From: Halomarinibacterium sedimenti
GTDB lineage: Bacteria > Bacteroidota > Bacteroidia > Flavobacteriales > Flavobacteriaceae
DNA: 64,000 nucleotides
Direction of reading: 5' to 3'
NCBI RefSeq assembly: GCF_019312585.1
Contig: NZ_JAHWDP010000002.1
Span: 496,001-560,000, forward strand
Under the pieces are notes generated by a model that was not told where the DNA came from, searched no databases, and worked only from the letters and a program-made list of their open reading frames with translations. Both the position numbers and the translations under genes were made by a program. Positions 47,107-56,328 of this stretch are shown here, in pieces. Each line of letters opens with the position of its first letter. Within the stretch, counting starts at the first letter, position 1.

Positions 47107-47592
47107 TTAATCCAATTTTGTCTTTATTAATTGTTCAATTTCGTTAAAGGATTGGTTTCTGGCTTGGTCCTGCCACAGATAAATGAGGATATTTTCAGAC
47201 AAAAATATCTTGCCGTTGGGATCATTAGGATTATTTGCAAGCATATCCTTTTTTATTTGTTTGGCAACTTCTGGTGAACTCGTTTCTAAGCCAAAAATGC
47301 CAATTTCAGAAGTATCTTCATAGACTGAAAACAAGCCTTTTTCGATATCGGGTACTAAGGTTGAACCTAGATGCATCATGCGCATAAAACATACTAAAAA
47401 ATCAGAATCTGAAGAAATAAAGGGATTGGATTGAATACCACAAGGCAACTTGTCACTACTCAGTATGGGTTTCAATTTACATCCCCTAGGAAGTTCTTGT
47501 TCTGAAAAAATAAAGTCTTCTAATGCTACATTTGAAATAGTAGGGTTTTGAAAACATAAAACACTCAAAATAATAACAAATACTAATTTCAT
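47107..47592 (-). CDS. Hypothetical exported protein
   Basis: A 161-residue protein with a signal peptide (MKLVFVIILSVLCFQNPTIS). I do not recognise a family. It has three Cys in the mature part (GCKLK, PCGIQ, VCFMR). The C-terminal half (EVAKQIKKDMLANNPNDPNGKIFLSENILIYLWQDQA) reads like a small alpha/beta domain. It lies between the thioesterase and the lipase genes on the same strand. Confidence 0.6.
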   Translation of the reverse strand: MKLVFVIILSVLCFQNPTISNVALEDFIFSEQELPRGCKLKPILSSDKLPCGIQSNPFISSDSDFLVCFMRMMHLGSTLVPDIEKGLFSVYEDTSEIGIFGLETSSPEVAKQIKKDMLANNPNDPNGKIFLSENILIYLWQDQARNQSFNEIEQLIKTKLD

Positions 47593-47678
47593 AGTGACGA
47601 AATTTTTAATAACAAATCAGAAAATATACCTCCAAAAGGTATACTATAGTACTTGCTAAAATAAGGATTTACCATTAC

Positions 47679-48713
47679 TTATTTGGCACAGGTCAATGGA
47701 CCAGACCCCAACCATTTTAAATAATGGTTATGAGCGTGTTGCTGTCCCACTTGTTCAAACCACTGTTCCAATGGGTCTTTTCCTGTAACAGAGAAAATCT
47801 CTTTTCCCGTATTGAGCGCAATACTTCCTCTATACTGATTTACAGGCGTGTACCAAGATTTATTTATGGCTTCACTTATATCTAATGATGCTTGAATAGC
47901 ATCACAAGCTTCGGCTAGACTAACTGTAATTCCATCGTAGGTAACAGTAATATTGTGTGCATTTGGTGCTGGAGATGGGAATAAATTCCCTACGCCTATA
48001 ATATTGGTTGCCGAATAAGGCACGACATCAATTTCGTTATAATAACGCCATGTATGTGTTAAGTTGGCATCAAATTGTTCTGCAAAACCTGCATTCCATG
48101 AACAAGGGGCGGCAAAAGTGAGAATCGAAAAAATGGTTGGCATTGTGTATCCACCTTTTAATAATTCGTATTGTAACCAAGGCCCTACAATGGTTGCAGA
48201 ATTGGCGCCAAGGCTATGTCCTGTTATGCAAATCCATTTTTCTTGAGGAAAAGCATTTTTTTGTAGAAAACTTAACATGGTATCACCATTATTATCTACC
48301 AACTGCATTAAATTGGTAAGAGATTCGCTTGAACCTTTCGAAATCTTAGGATTAATGCTAGTATCGTCGGTATACGTCCATGGTACCTGTGTAAATAAAT
48401 TAAAGTCTTGTTTAAACCAATTATCGAATGCACCCCACGAAAAATTTAAAATCGAGCCTCGAATGGCAATTACATATTGAACACCATTATATGCTATAAA
48501 GGCCCAATCTCCCTGAATAGCTTGAACAGGCTCCCAAACAAGTTGCCAACTAGGCAAATATTGTTTTAAGGTATTTTTTACGGAATTGGAACCGTCTAAT
48601 GAACAATAAGTAATAGATGCCATTTGCATGGCAATTACATCGCCTATGGCTCTTGAATTTGTATCTTTTGTATTTTGAAATCCGCTACCAATACTTTCTA
48701 CTTCTGTTTTCAT
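47679..48713 (-). CDS. Class 3 lipase-family protein
   Basis: A 344-residue alpha/beta hydrolase of the lipase class 3 (fungal/plant triacylglycerol lipase) type. The nucleophile elbow is CITGHSLGANSATIVG (Ser near 166), preceded by YVIAIRGSILNF, the oxyanion strand. An Asp is present in YYNEIDVVPYSA, and a His follows in APNAHNITV. There is no signal peptide, so it is probably cytoplasmic or exported by another route. It starts 12 bp after the stop of the PsiD-like decarboxylase gene, and the two look like one operon. Its substrate is not known. Confidence 0.82.
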   Translation of the reverse strand: MKTEVESIGSGFQNTKDTNSRAIGDVIAMQMASITYCSLDGSNSVKNTLKQYLPSWQLVWEPVQAIQGDWAFIAYNGVQYVIAIRGSILNFSWGAFDNWFKQDFNLFTQVPWTYTDDTSINPKISKGSSESLTNLMQLVDNNGDTMLSFLQKNAFPQEKWICITGHSLGANSATIVGPWLQYELLKGGYTMPTIFSILTFAAPCSWNAGFAEQFDANLTHTWRYYNEIDVVPYSATNIIGVGNLFPSPAPNAHNITVTYDGITVSLAEACDAIQASLDISEAINKSWYTPVNQYRGSIALNTGKEIFSVTGKDPLEQWFEQVGQQHAHNHYLKWLGSGPLTCAK

Positions 48714-48724
48714 AATGTTTAGTT

Positions 48725-49978
48725 TTATGGAATTACCGTAGCAATTCGTGAGTTAATTTTAATATTACTAGAATTTAAACCCGGTTTTTGACCATGAAAG
48801 TCAAAATCGAGTTTTACATGAGGTTGAAAAATTAAGCAATGCGTAGAGCCTCCAAAATGAAACATTCCTATCTCCTCTCCTTTTTCTACGTGTTGTCCTT
48901 CGTACACGGTAATGTCGCAAGTAGATACTTCAGCCATTCCTACGGGCATAAAACACATGAGCCCAATGGCGGGATTATCGGCTTCAATAAAGATTAAGGC
49001 TCTTGTAGCGACCTCGGTAATATACCCCTGCGATTTATTAGGCCCCGAAGGATCGTAGCCTTCGGCCAAGGTTTCCGAATAATAGGTGCCGTCAATCACA
49101 TAGGCTTTTTTTATAGTGCCGCTTACAGGGCTATGCCAACGATGGTAACTCAAGGCGCTTAAAAAGGCTTGGTATACGGTACCGTTTTCAAATAATTGGG
49201 TGTAGGGATCGTGATTGAGCATATGCGACAAGGCATAGGGTTGTCCTTTAATCCAAAAGGTGTTTTGTAGTGGTACATTTACACTTTTTCGGTAGGGTGC
49301 CGACTCACACGCGTTTACAATCACGTTGTCATCTTCAGGACTCGCCACAGGCCGAATGCCTTCTCTAAACTCGCGTGTAAAGAAATCGTCCCAGGAGGTA
49401 AATCCGTAATGCGGTAGCGTGGGATCGCACACAAAGTCTTCGATAAAGGTGGGCATTGCTTTTTTGGCATCTTCCCCAAACCATCCACTACGCGGATTTT
49501 CATTCAGCACATAGGCAGAGTCTTTTGAGTCTAGAAATTTTCCCCATTCGTTAAGCACCTTTTTTAATTGTGCATTAAGGCGAGGGTCCAAAAACGCAGC
49601 AAAACCAGCCGAGGTTCCCATGCTATAATCAAAAATGGCATTAATAGGGAATCCCACCAAACCCGTTTCATTATATTCGGGAGCTTTGGTTATAATGGTA
49701 TTGATGAGTTCCAGTGCATGCAAATAATTACGCACTTGCGGACCTCCGGCAGGATTGTGCTTGTATTTCTCTGGCACTTGCTCAAACATAAGGTTAAAAA
49801 GCATATACAGTTTGGCATCACCTTCAATTAAATTTTTTAAATCCTCTACGACAGGATGCCACTCTTTTGGGGTATTGTCTACCTCAACAATAAGATCCTT
49901 TAACCAATTTTGAAGAAATTTTACATCACTGGGTAACCATTCGCCTACACGATAGGGAGTATTCATTTGTACATCCAT
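48725..49978 (-). CDS. Phosphatidylserine-decarboxylase-family protein, PsiD-like
   Basis: A 417-residue pyruvoyl-type decarboxylase. The self-cleavage site is GGST (Ser378, in GMFHFGGSTH), where chain cleavage would create the pyruvoyl cofactor. The N-terminal domain (about 20-170) and motifs such as LPHYGFTSWDDFFTREFR, ACESAPY, HMLNHDPYTQLFENGTVYQ and LSYHRWHSPVSGTI are, from memory, close to fungal L-tryptophan decarboxylase PsiD. They are unlike the shorter membrane PSDs. No membrane helix is visible. It may decarboxylate an amino acid rather than phosphatidylserine; this is inferred. It is followed by the lipase gene. Confidence 0.85.
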   Translation of the reverse strand: MDVQMNTPYRVGEWLPSDVKFLQNWLKDLIVEVDNTPKEWHPVVEDLKNLIEGDAKLYMLFNLMFEQVPEKYKHNPAGGPQVRNYLHALELINTIITKAPEYNETGLVGFPINAIFDYSMGTSAGFAAFLDPRLNAQLKKVLNEWGKFLDSKDSAYVLNENPRSGWFGEDAKKAMPTFIEDFVCDPTLPHYGFTSWDDFFTREFREGIRPVASPEDDNVIVNACESAPYRKSVNVPLQNTFWIKGQPYALSHMLNHDPYTQLFENGTVYQAFLSALSYHRWHSPVSGTIKKAYVIDGTYYSETLAEGYDPSGPNKSQGYITEVATRALIFIEADNPAIGLMCFMPVGMAEVSTCDITVYEGQHVEKGEEIGMFHFGGSTHCLIFQPHVKLDFDFHGQKPGLNSSNIKINSRIATVIP

Positions 49979-50092
49979 ATTACTGCTTTTTTGTTATACT
50001 CAAAGCTAAATGTAATCCGCTACAATTCAAGTAAGTACAAATACGTAATTCTCGAATTCAAATTTTCTTCGGAAAATTTAAAGTCAAAAATG

Positions 50093-50100
50093 TATCTTTA
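50093..50100 (+). promoter_or_regulatory. Promoter -7 box of the TPR lipoprotein gene, near-leaderless
   Basis: TATCTTTA, one base from TAnnTTTG, ends five bases before the ATG at 50106. A clear -33 TTG is not seen. Confidence 0.4.
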
Positions 50101-50105
50101 ACCTC

Positions 50106-51047
50106 ATGGAAAAACTCCTATTTTTATTCTGCGTTTTAAGCTTTTTAGGCTGTAAAAATCACTCTGAAGAAGTTGAAATTTCCAATGATTGGAATCATCC
50201 CTATCAAGCGATTGCTCAAAGTGGCGATACTTTATTTTCAGCAACACCAGATGAAAAACTTTCGGCTCAATACCTAGAAAAGAAAAAAGCCTTCGAGAAA
50301 GACCCAGACAGTTTAGAAAATTTGATATGGTATGGTCGCTTTCAAGCCTATACTGGAGATTATCGTAAGGCTATTGCGATTTACAGTTACGGATTGGAGC
50401 AGTTTCCTAACCAACCAAGATTGTTGCGCCACCGTGGCCACCGATATATAACAGTTCGTGAATTTGACAAAGCCATAGCCGATCTTTCTCTTGCGGCTGA
50501 ACTTATAAAAGATACCGAAAACCAAATTGAAGAGGATGGCATGCCCAACGCACAAAACATCCCTGTGAGTACTTTGCATGGGAATATTTATTACCATTTG
50601 GGATTGGCCTATTACCTAGACCGCCAATTACCTAAAGCCTTGGATGCTTTTAAATCCTGTTTATCAACCTCAAATGCTCCAGATAATGTGGTTTCGGCAA
50701 CGCACTGGATTTATATGATACAAAACCGAATGGGTCGCAAAGAAGCGGGAGATAATTACCTTCGGAATATAAAACCAGGCATGAACGTAATTGAAAACAC
50801 CACCTATTATCAGGCGTGTCTTTTTTACAAAGGGGAAATTCCGTTAGAGGAATTATATCCTTTCCCAACAGAAGAAAGTGCTTCAAACAGTGCCTTAAAA
50901 TATGCCATTGGAAATTGGGTTTGGTATAACGGAAACCCACAAAAAGGAATGGAAATTTTTGAAGAAATCTTAAAAGGCAATGATTGGGCTTCCTTTGGCT
51001 ACATCGCCGCCGAAACAGATTTAGCGAAACCGTATATCCAAAGGTAA
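50106..51047 (+). CDS. TPR-repeat lipoprotein
   Basis: A 313-residue lipoprotein; the lipobox LSFLGC gives a lipidated Cys at residue 16. Tetratricopeptide-like helices occur at about 75-110 (WYGRFQAYTGDYRKAIAIYSYGLEQFP), 110-145 (LRHRGHRYITVREFDKAIADLSLAAEL) and 168-200 (YYHLGLAYYLDRQLPKALDAFKSCL). Such proteins scaffold other proteins in the envelope. The TonB receptor gene follows 88 bp later on the same strand. No enzymatic motif is seen. Confidence 0.85.
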   Translation: MEKLLFLFCVLSFLGCKNHSEEVEISNDWNHPYQAIAQSGDTLFSATPDEKLSAQYLEKKKAFEKDPDSLENLIWYGRFQAYTGDYRKAIAIYSYGLEQFPNQPRLLRHRGHRYITVREFDKAIADLSLAAELIKDTENQIEEDGMPNAQNIPVSTLHGNIYYHLGLAYYLDRQLPKALDAFKSCLSTSNAPDNVVSATHWIYMIQNRMGRKEAGDNYLRNIKPGMNVIENTTYYQACLFYKGEIPLEELYPFPTEESASNSALKYAIGNWVWYNGNPQKGMEIFEEILKGNDWASFGYIAAETDLAKPYIQR

Positions 51048-51135
51048 ATAGTAATAGGACACTTTATTTTTTCTCAAGATAATTTTATTCAATAAAAAAA
51101 GGTAATTTAGGTATGTAAACAAACAACCTAACATT

Positions 51136-53826
51136 ATGAAAAAAATTATTTTTGGTATGCTTTTTTGCCTTATGGGCTTCTCAGTACTTTCTCAAACTAC
51201 CGTAAAAGGAGTTATTAAAGACAACAACAACATTCCTCTTTCAGGTGTGAATGTGGTAGAAAAAGGAACTTCCAATGGAGTTACAAGCGATTTTGATGGT
51301 AAGTATTCTCTTCAAGTTTCTGAAAATGCAGTGTTAGAATTTAGCTATGTAGGTTTCGAAACCCAAGAAATGGCTGTAAATGGGCAAAGTGAGATAAATG
51401 TAATTCTCACGGAAGGATTTCTGCTGGATGCAGTACAATTAGTGGGTTCACGTAGCTCCAAACGCACCGCCACGGACACCCCTGTTGCGATCGATATAAT
51501 AGATGTACAAAGTGTTACAACACAAGCTGGTAAAATAGAAATTAATGAGTTGTTACAATACGCAGCTCCTTCTTTTAATGCTAATAAACAATCTGGATCT
51601 GATGGAGCAGACCATATTGATCCTGCTTCACTGAGAGGATTAGGTCCCGATCAAACATTGGTGCTTATTAATGGTAAAAGAAGACACCAATCTTCTTTGG
51701 TTAATATCTTTGGAACAAGAGGTCGTGGTAATACGGGAACCGATTTAAACGCAATACCAGCATCGGCTATAAAGCGTATAGAAATTTTAAGAGATGGTGC
51801 TGCTGCGCAATATGGCTCTGATGCTATTGCTGGGGTCATAAATATTGTATTAAAAGATACCACGGATGAGGTAACAGGGTTTGTAAATTATGGTGCCTAT
51901 AGTACCAATGCCGATGTAGATACTAGTGCATTTGCCGAAGACGATTATGGAGTTTGGAATACCGATGGTTTTCGTTTAGAAACCGATACTGACGGAAATA
52001 AAATTGGATCGGATCAAAGTTTTGATGGAGGTTCTGTGAAAGCTGGTGTTAACTATGGAGTGGCATTAGGTGAAAAAGGAGGTTTTGTAAATTTCACAGG
52101 AGAATACCTAAAGAAAAATAAAACACTACGTCCTGCATTCGATTTTAGAAAAGGATTTGGAGAAGCAGCAATTGAAGGGTTTAATTTTATGGGAAACCTT
52201 GTTCTTCCTGTTAGTGAATTTACAGAAATCTATGCCTTTGGAGGAAGAAACTATAGAGATACCGATGCCTATGCTTTTACTCGAAATGGCGGTGCTCGTG
52301 TGATTCCTTCAATTTATCCTAATGGATTTACACCAAGAATTACCTCAAATATTATAGACAATTCTGTTTCTTTTGGGGTAAGAACCGATTTAGGAAACGA
52401 ATGGAAAGCCGATATTAGTAATACTTGGGGAAAGAACAACTTTCACTATTTTATAAAAGGCACCCTCAATGCTTCCTTGGGAGCAACTTCCCCTACCGAT
52501 TTTGATGCTGGTGGGCACTCGTTAAGTCAAAATTCATTTAATGTCGATTTTTCAAAATATTTTGAAGATGTTGCCAGTGGTTTAAACCTTGCATTTGGTG
52601 CAGAATATCGTACCGAAAGATTTACCATTTTTGCTGGAGAACCTGGCTCTTATGGCACTTTTGATGAGGATGGAATTATCATCACCAATCCAGCAACACA
52701 AACTCAGCCGGTAGATCCTATTTCTGGAGATCCTAGACCAGGAGGGTCTCAAGGATTTCCTGGGTATAGCCCAGCCAATGAAGTAGATAGAAGCAGGTCT
52801 AACGTATCCTTATATACAGATGCTGAAGTAGATATTTCGGATGCATTTTTATTAAGTGGTGCTGTACGTTACGAAAACTATAGCGACTTTGGAAGTACGT
52901 TAAACGGTAAATTAGCTACTCGAATTAAAGCGTCTGATGATGTTAATGTGAGAGCTTCCGTAAGTACTGGTTTTAGAGCCCCATCACTCGTTCAAATTTA
53001 TTACAACTTAAGATTTACCAACTTTGTTGGAGGAGAAGCCTTAGAGTCTGTATTATCGCCAAACAATAGCCCTGTAACTAGATCTTTTGGAATTGGACCG
53101 CTACAAGAAGAAACTGCCTTTAATGCTGGATTAGGAGTTACAGGAAAATTTGGAAGCTTTACGGCTACGGTAGATGGTTATTTTATAAGTATTAAAGACC
53201 GTATTGTATTAACCGGAAATTTTGATGCTACCAACATTCCAGGGGTAGAAGCTGCACAGTTTTTCGCTAACGGAGCCGATACAGAAACTTTAGGTTTGGA
53301 TGTCGTTCTCTCTTATAGAACAGCCCTTGGTAATGGAACCTTTAATGCTGCATTTGTAGGGAACTTAAATGATATGGAAATTACCAAAGTAAAAAATGGA
53401 AGCTTAGACGAACAGACCTTTTTTGGAGAAAGAGACAAATACTTTTTATTGGCTTCTGCTCCTGACAGTAAATTTGGTTTAAATCTTATGTACGCCATCG
53501 ACAAATGGAATTTCGCCGTTTCTGAAACTCGCTTTAGCGAAGTACAACTTTTAGATTTTCAAATGTTTGAAGATCCTGCAGATTATGGTGGTTTTAATAA
53601 CCTAGTTGCAGCAGCTACAGATACCTACGGAGCAAAATTTGTAACAGATTTAACCATTGGATATCAACTTTCAGAGGGTGTTAAGTTAAGTATTGGAAGT
53701 AACAACTTATTTAACGTTTACCCAGACCAACAAGATGACTGGACCGAAGCAGGAGGATATTGGGATTCTGTACAAATGGGATTTGGCGGAGCCTATTACT
53801 TTGGACGTTTGGATTTCAATTTTTAA
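51136..53826 (+). CDS. TonB-dependent receptor with carboxypeptidase-regulatory domain
   Basis: An 896-residue outer-membrane transporter. The signal peptide (to about 19) is followed by a beta-sandwich carboxypeptidase-D-regulatory-like domain (about 22-100, KGVIKDNNNIPLSGVNVVEKG). The plug domain (about 115-235) has LRGLGPDQTLVLINGKR and RIEILRDGAAAQYGSDAIAGVIN. A 22-stranded barrel ends in RLDFNF, with the terminal Phe. A TonB-dependent import role for a siderophore, vitamin or oligomer is known for the family. No SusD partner follows, so it is more like a siderophore or small-molecule receptor than a glycan one; the ligand is not known. Confidence 0.93.
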   Translation: MKKIIFGMLFCLMGFSVLSQTTVKGVIKDNNNIPLSGVNVVEKGTSNGVTSDFDGKYSLQVSENAVLEFSYVGFETQEMAVNGQSEINVILTEGFLLDAVQLVGSRSSKRTATDTPVAIDIIDVQSVTTQAGKIEINELLQYAAPSFNANKQSGSDGADHIDPASLRGLGPDQTLVLINGKRRHQSSLVNIFGTRGRGNTGTDLNAIPASAIKRIEILRDGAAAQYGSDAIAGVINIVLKDTTDEVTGFVNYGAYSTNADVDTSAFAEDDYGVWNTDGFRLETDTDGNKIGSDQSFDGGSVKAGVNYGVALGEKGGFVNFTGEYLKKNKTLRPAFDFRKGFGEAAIEGFNFMGNLVLPVSEFTEIYAFGGRNYRDTDAYAFTRNGGARVIPSIYPNGFTPRITSNIIDNSVSFGVRTDLGNEWKADISNTWGKNNFHYFIKGTLNASLGATSPTDFDAGGHSLSQNSFNVDFSKYFEDVASGLNLAFGAEYRTERFTIFAGEPGSYGTFDEDGIIITNPATQTQPVDPISGDPRPGGSQGFPGYSPANEVDRSRSNVSLYTDAEVDISDAFLLSGAVRYENYSDFGSTLNGKLATRIKASDDVNVRASVSTGFRAPSLVQIYYNLRFTNFVGGEALESVLSPNNSPVTRSFGIGPLQEETAFNAGLGVTGKFGSFTATVDGYFISIKDRIVLTGNFDATNIPGVEAAQFFANGADTETLGLDVVLSYRTALGNGTFNAAFVGNLNDMEITKVKNGSLDEQTFFGERDKYFLLASAPDSKFGLNLMYAIDKWNFAVSETRFSEVQLLDFQMFEDPADYGGFNNLVAAATDTYGAKFVTDLTIGYQLSEGVKLSIGSNNLFNVYPDQQDDWTEAGGYWDSVQMGFGGAYYFGRLDFNF

Positions 53827-53846
53827 AAAACTCCCCATTTAAAACT

Positions 53847-53870
53847 AAAACCCTCCTTTAGGAGGGTTTT
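53847..53870 (+). terminator. Terminator after the TonB receptor gene
   Basis: A perfect 10-bp stem (AAAACCCTCC / GGAGGGTTTT, 4-nt loop) runs into seven consecutive T residues. It lies 20 bp after the stop codon and two bases before the convergent glycosyltransferase stop. Confidence 0.92.
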
Positions 53871-53871
53871 T

Positions 53872-55083
53872 TTATTCAGCCTTGATTTTATGTTTTTCCT
53901 CAATCCATTTACTCATAAACTTGGTGGCTTGTAGCGATTGATGCTGCAGAATTTGCCCCATGAAATGGGCTTGTCGATGTTGTTTCAATTGAGTTTGTAG
54001 TCGGTTTATTTTTTCAATAAAATCTTTTGAAAAATTTTCCCGTTTAAAATGCTTTGCTACCACTTGAAAGGCTTCTTTTTGCTGTTCTTTCCAGATTTTT
54101 TCTTGGGAATAAAGTGGTACCGAAGCATCCACAAACGCTGAAACATCCTCTCTTGAAATAGCTATGGTATACATCCCTTCTGCGCCAATGGATGTAGTAA
54201 CTGCAGGGGTTCCGTTTATTGCTGCATCCAATAGCTTTCCTTTTAATCCTGCGCCAAATCGTAAGGGGGCTAAACACACTTTTGCTTTTTCCATCACGGT
54301 TTTTACATTTTCGGCCCAGCCTTTTATGATAAAACCTTCCTTTTTATTATGCATTTCTAAAATATGTTTGGGGGCATACGCTCCGTAGATATGCAATTCG
54401 GCTTCGGGAAGTTGTTGTTTTATTTTGGGCCAAATATCATTTTTCAGAAAAACGACTGCATCTACATTGGGCGCATGTAGAAAATTACCTATGGAAATAA
54501 AATGCTGGCGCTCTTGAAAGGAAGGAACATTTTCTGAATTTTCTTCGAACAAAAAGGGGAGGTAGTATAGTATTCCCAAAGGAATTTGAAATGTATCCTT
54601 CAGCAGTGTCATTTCAGCTTCCGAAATGATTAACGACAAATCGCTACGTATAATGCTCGCCAATTCTCGTTTTGCCGTTTCTGAAAACAAATCGATTTCC
54701 ATATTTTTTTTAAAAGCCTCTTCTCTCGCCTTTCGTAGAAAATGTAAATCTTCTGTGTCTAAAATCCGAAGCGCATTAGGACAGTTTTCTGCCACCCGCC
54801 AACCAAATTGTTCTTCGGTGATATAGCGATCAAAAAGCACGATGGAGGGGTTAAGTTCTGTTACAAAAGAATCAAAAGAAGCATTATTTAATAAAATAGT
54901 CCTTGTTGTAATCTCTCGATGCTGTAATGTTTCAGAATATTCTGTTTCAGAAGCCGTAGATGCAAATGTGATGGTATATCCAGCCTCTTGAAAAAGTGAA
55001 ATTAATTGCATCATTCTGTTACCCGCGGCCGTGGTGCTAGGCTCAGGAAATGTATGGCCGATAATAAGAAGTTTGAATTTCAG
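53872..55083 (-). CDS. Glycosyltransferase (GT-B fold, group 1 like), non-standard start
   Basis: A 403-residue protein when begun at CTG (55083). Downstream of it the first ATG is at 55014, but the preceding in-frame sequence (KFKLLIIGHTFPEP, then STTAAGNR) is the typical first strand and loop of a GT-B glycosyltransferase. The only codons between the stop at 55093-55095 and that strand are CAT, TAT, ATT and CTG. The C-terminal half has LHIYGAYAPKHILEMH, VCLAPLRFGAGLKGKLLDAA and the usual E-x7-E-like GAEGMY. The donor and acceptor are unknown. The gene follows the Cys-rich lipoprotein with no spacer. Confidence 0.75.
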   Translation of the reverse strand: MKFKLLIIGHTFPEPSTTAAGNRMMQLISLFQEAGYTITFASTASETEYSETLQHREITTRTILLNNASFDSFVTELNPSIVLFDRYITEEQFGWRVAENCPNALRILDTEDLHFLRKAREEAFKKNMEIDLFSETAKRELASIIRSDLSLIISEAEMTLLKDTFQIPLGILYYLPFLFEENSENVPSFQERQHFISIGNFLHAPNVDAVVFLKNDIWPKIKQQLPEAELHIYGAYAPKHILEMHNKKEGFIIKGWAENVKTVMEKAKVCLAPLRFGAGLKGKLLDAAINGTPAVTTSIGAEGMYTIAISREDVSAFVDASVPLYSQEKIWKEQQKEAFQVVAKHFKRENFSKDFIEKINRLQTQLKQHRQAHFMGQILQHQSLQATKFMSKWIEEKHKIKAE

Positions 55084-55092
55084 AATATAATG

Positions 55093-56319
55093 CTACAATA
55101 CATTCAAAGATACGGATGCCATCTCAATTTTTGAACTTTCTTTAGCAGTAACAGTCCAAGCAACAAACAAGGTATCTCCTACTTTTTCCAATTGTGGGAA
55201 GCCGCTAGCACGTTCACGACTGGTTTTTGAAATCGTAATGGGTACTCCATTATCACCATTGGAAGAAACTTTTACCAATTGAATGACCTCATCCTCTCCT
55301 TGAGGTTCCATCCATAAAACAGCAGCTTCCGTTTCAGAAAGCATCACTATATCTACCCTTCCTGTTGCATTGCCAGCATCTACTCGAATTGGGTTTTTAT
55401 AGTTTCCTGAAAAAGCGACATTTACTTTTCCTTCATCTCCTACGCCTGTAAACCAGGCTACCGCTGTGGAACTTTCATATGTATCAACAGCAGGACCATT
55501 GACAGGACAACCTGCTATTTTCCATTGGTCATTGCCAATAGTTATTGGTGGTAACCAATTACTATCTCGTGTCCAACGTTTCATTGAAATATCTCTTACT
55601 TCTTCTTCGCTTCTGTCCCTATAAACGACAATTAATTCATCATTTGAACCAATTGCCGCTGCAGTATTACAGCAATCACAAACACGATCATCAAGAATTT
55701 TATCATAATCTATCGTGCCATCTTCAAATACGATGGCTCCTCGCAAATTCATAGCACTATTCCCATGTTCAGAATGATTTTCATGACCTCCTGCGGTATT
55801 TCGACCATCTAACCAGGTCACAAAAAAAGAATTAGACACATAGGGTTGTATGGAAACAAACCCGTGTTCACTTTTTGTTCCATCGTTATGTAGAATAAAA
55901 TTACGTTTCCACGTTTTGGTGGAATCGTTGTAAAGATTCAACTTAACATCGTAGGTATAGGTTCCGTCTGCCGATTTTTGAAGATAACTTGTAAGAATGT
56001 TTCCGCTATTTTCGGCAATTTGAGGGAAATCTGCCCAGTTAACAAACCAATCGGTCCCCGAAATAATTTCTTCAGAAGGCAACCAAACCCCATCGCTATA
56101 TTTTGAATAATTTAAAATGGAGAGTGAATCTTTTTTTGAAATCCAAGAAAGAAATAGTTCCTCTCCATTACTGAATAATCGAGGCAGTGAGCTATTTTCA
56201 GCCGAAGGATTTTTTATGGAAACAACAACCTCATTTACCTTTTGGGCTGTTTCTTGCTTTTCAGAAGTTTCTTTGCAACTCCAAAAAAACACCACCGAAA
56301 AAAAGAAAAAATATTTCAT
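55093..56319 (-). CDS. Lipoprotein with sialidase-like beta-propeller and CDCC motif
   Basis: A 408-residue lipoprotein; the lipobox VFFWSC puts the lipidated Cys at residue 15. The remainder reads as a six-bladed propeller of the sialidase/neuraminidase type, with repeated strands such as FFVTWLDGRNT and SGFPQLEKVGDTLFVAWTV. Its hallmarks are DDRVCDCCNTAAAI (about 207-220) and AGCPVNGPAV. The four Cys could bind a metal or form disulphides. Automated annotation may call it exo-alpha-sialidase, but the Asp-box and Arg triad are not clear, so enzyme activity is doubtful. It sits 9 bp after rimO. Confidence 0.65.
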   Translation of the reverse strand: MKYFFFFSVVFFWSCKETSEKQETAQKVNEVVVSIKNPSAENSSLPRLFSNGEELFLSWISKKDSLSILNYSKYSDGVWLPSEEIISGTDWFVNWADFPQIAENSGNILTSYLQKSADGTYTYDVKLNLYNDSTKTWKRNFILHNDGTKSEHGFVSIQPYVSNSFFVTWLDGRNTAGGHENHSEHGNSAMNLRGAIVFEDGTIDYDKILDDRVCDCCNTAAAIGSNDELIVVYRDRSEEEVRDISMKRWTRDSNWLPPITIGNDQWKIAGCPVNGPAVDTYESSTAVAWFTGVGDEGKVNVAFSGNYKNPIRVDAGNATGRVDIVMLSETEAAVLWMEPQGEDEVIQLVKVSSNGDNGVPITISKTSRERASGFPQLEKVGDTLFVAWTVTAKESSKIEMASVSLNVL

Positions 56320-56328
56320 TATAAAATA

